NCBI GenBank assembly: GCA_902478765.1
Contig: CABSMN010000102.1
Span: 1 to 5,416 of the forward strand
Direction of reading: 5' to 3'
Length of the DNA: 5,416 nt
Origin: an uncultured Collinsella sp.
Lineage (GTDB): Bacteria > Actinomycetota > Coriobacteriia > Coriobacteriales > Coriobacteriaceae
The translations under genes and the position numbers were made by a program. Below are positions 5,107 to 5,416 of the stretch, one piece after another (positions within the stretch are counted from its first letter, which is position 1; each line of letters opens with the position of its first letter). The notes below the pieces were generated by a model. It did not search any database. It saw only the letters and a program-made list of their open reading frames with translations, and was not told where the DNA came from.

Positions 5107-5416
5107 ATGCTCAACGACCTCTACCACATGCTTGACCCCGTCGCGATCTCGGCGGGTCCCATCACCATCTACTGGTACGGCCTGGCCTACGTGGTCGGCG
5201 CTCTGCTCACGGCGGTCGTTATGTACCGCACGCAGCGTCGTTGGGGCTTCGACATTACGATTGATGACCTGACGAGCGTCGTGGTCGGCGCGGTCTTTGG
5301 TCTCATCATCGGCGCGCGCCTGTTTTATGTCGTCTTTTACGGCGATGGCTACTATTGGACTCACCCGCTCGAGATCTTTGCCACCAACGAGGGCGGCATG
5401 AGCTTCCACGGTGGCC
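5107..5416 (+). CDS. lgt: Prolipoprotein diacylglyceryl transferase, N-terminal part
   Basis: The first 103 codons of Lgt run off the right edge. Lgt is the membrane enzyme that moves diacylglycerol from phosphatidylglycerol to the lipobox cysteine of prolipoproteins, the first step of lipoprotein maturation. The family pattern is clear. DPVAISAGPITIYWYGLAYV (10-29) begins the first membrane segment. GAVFGLIIGARLFYVVFY (61-78) carries the conserved arginine at 71. NEGGMSFHGG (94-103) carries the essential-type histidine at 101, equivalent to H103 of E. coli. The main Lgt signature with its catalytic arginine lies beyond the window. ATG 5107 is supported by AGGGG (5096-5100) six bases upstream and by the fit of residues 1-12 with family N-termini. 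It lies 108 bases after the NifU-domain gene, with a hairpin between them. Confidence 0.95.
   Translation, partial: MLNDLYHMLDPVAISAGPITIYWYGLAYVVGALLTAVVMYRTQRRWGFDITIDDLTSVVVGAVFGLIIGARLFYVVFYGDGYYWTHPLEIFATNEGGMSFHGG

Noticed and set aside
1..5416. A new defence system, phage region, transposon or gene cluster
   Set aside because: All six genes belong to recognised families with housekeeping or transport roles (DUF389 excepted as to function). There is no integrase, transposase, direct-repeat array or composition shift that I can see.

Overview
This window comes from a high-GC bacterium. It holds six protein-coding genes and no mobile element, CRISPR array, rRNA or tRNA that I can see. 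The gene set and protein styles (OPT-family transporter, type III pantothenate kinase, Gram-positive-type dCMP deaminase, short NifU-domain protein, Lgt) would fit an actinobacterial gut anaerobe of the class Coriobacteriia, for example Collinsella. That placement rests on my recall of such genomes and is not proven by the sequence. The first 20 bases are not biological: they match the end of the Illumina Nextera/Tn5 read-1 adapter, so the sequence begins at a library artefact and the first gene is cut there.

Layout. On the minus strand, 978 down to 21 is the 5' part of a DUF389 membrane protein. It has its own candidate promoter (1025-1053) and an unusual EF-hand-like loop. Also on the minus strand, 2897 to 1194 is a complete OPT-family transporter that ends in a strong intrinsic terminator (1131-1168). 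Its leader (about 2911-2960) can fold into a long hairpin whose loop can pair with bases just upstream of the ribosome binding site. The remaining genes are on the plus strand: coaX (3090-3941), divergent from the transporter; a dCMP deaminase (4024-4548) with its own extended -10 promoter; a small NifU-domain Fe-S protein (4720-4998) starting at GTG behind a perfect 16-bp GC palindrome; and the first 103 codons of lgt (from 5107), cut by the right edge. A hairpin (5048-5080) separates the NifU gene from lgt.

The genes are housekeeping or ordinary transport functions: coenzyme A synthesis, deoxyuridylate supply for dTMP, Fe-S cluster delivery, lipoprotein lipidation, and uptake of peptides or metal chelates. 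Gaps of 82-192 bp with separate promoter-like or hairpin signals suggest mostly single-gene transcription units rather than one operon. I see no clear new multi-gene system. The points most worth a second look are the adapter, the EF-hand-like loop in the DUF389 protein, the structured transporter leader, and the palindrome and hairpins around the NifU gene. No stretch over 300 bases lacks a gene.
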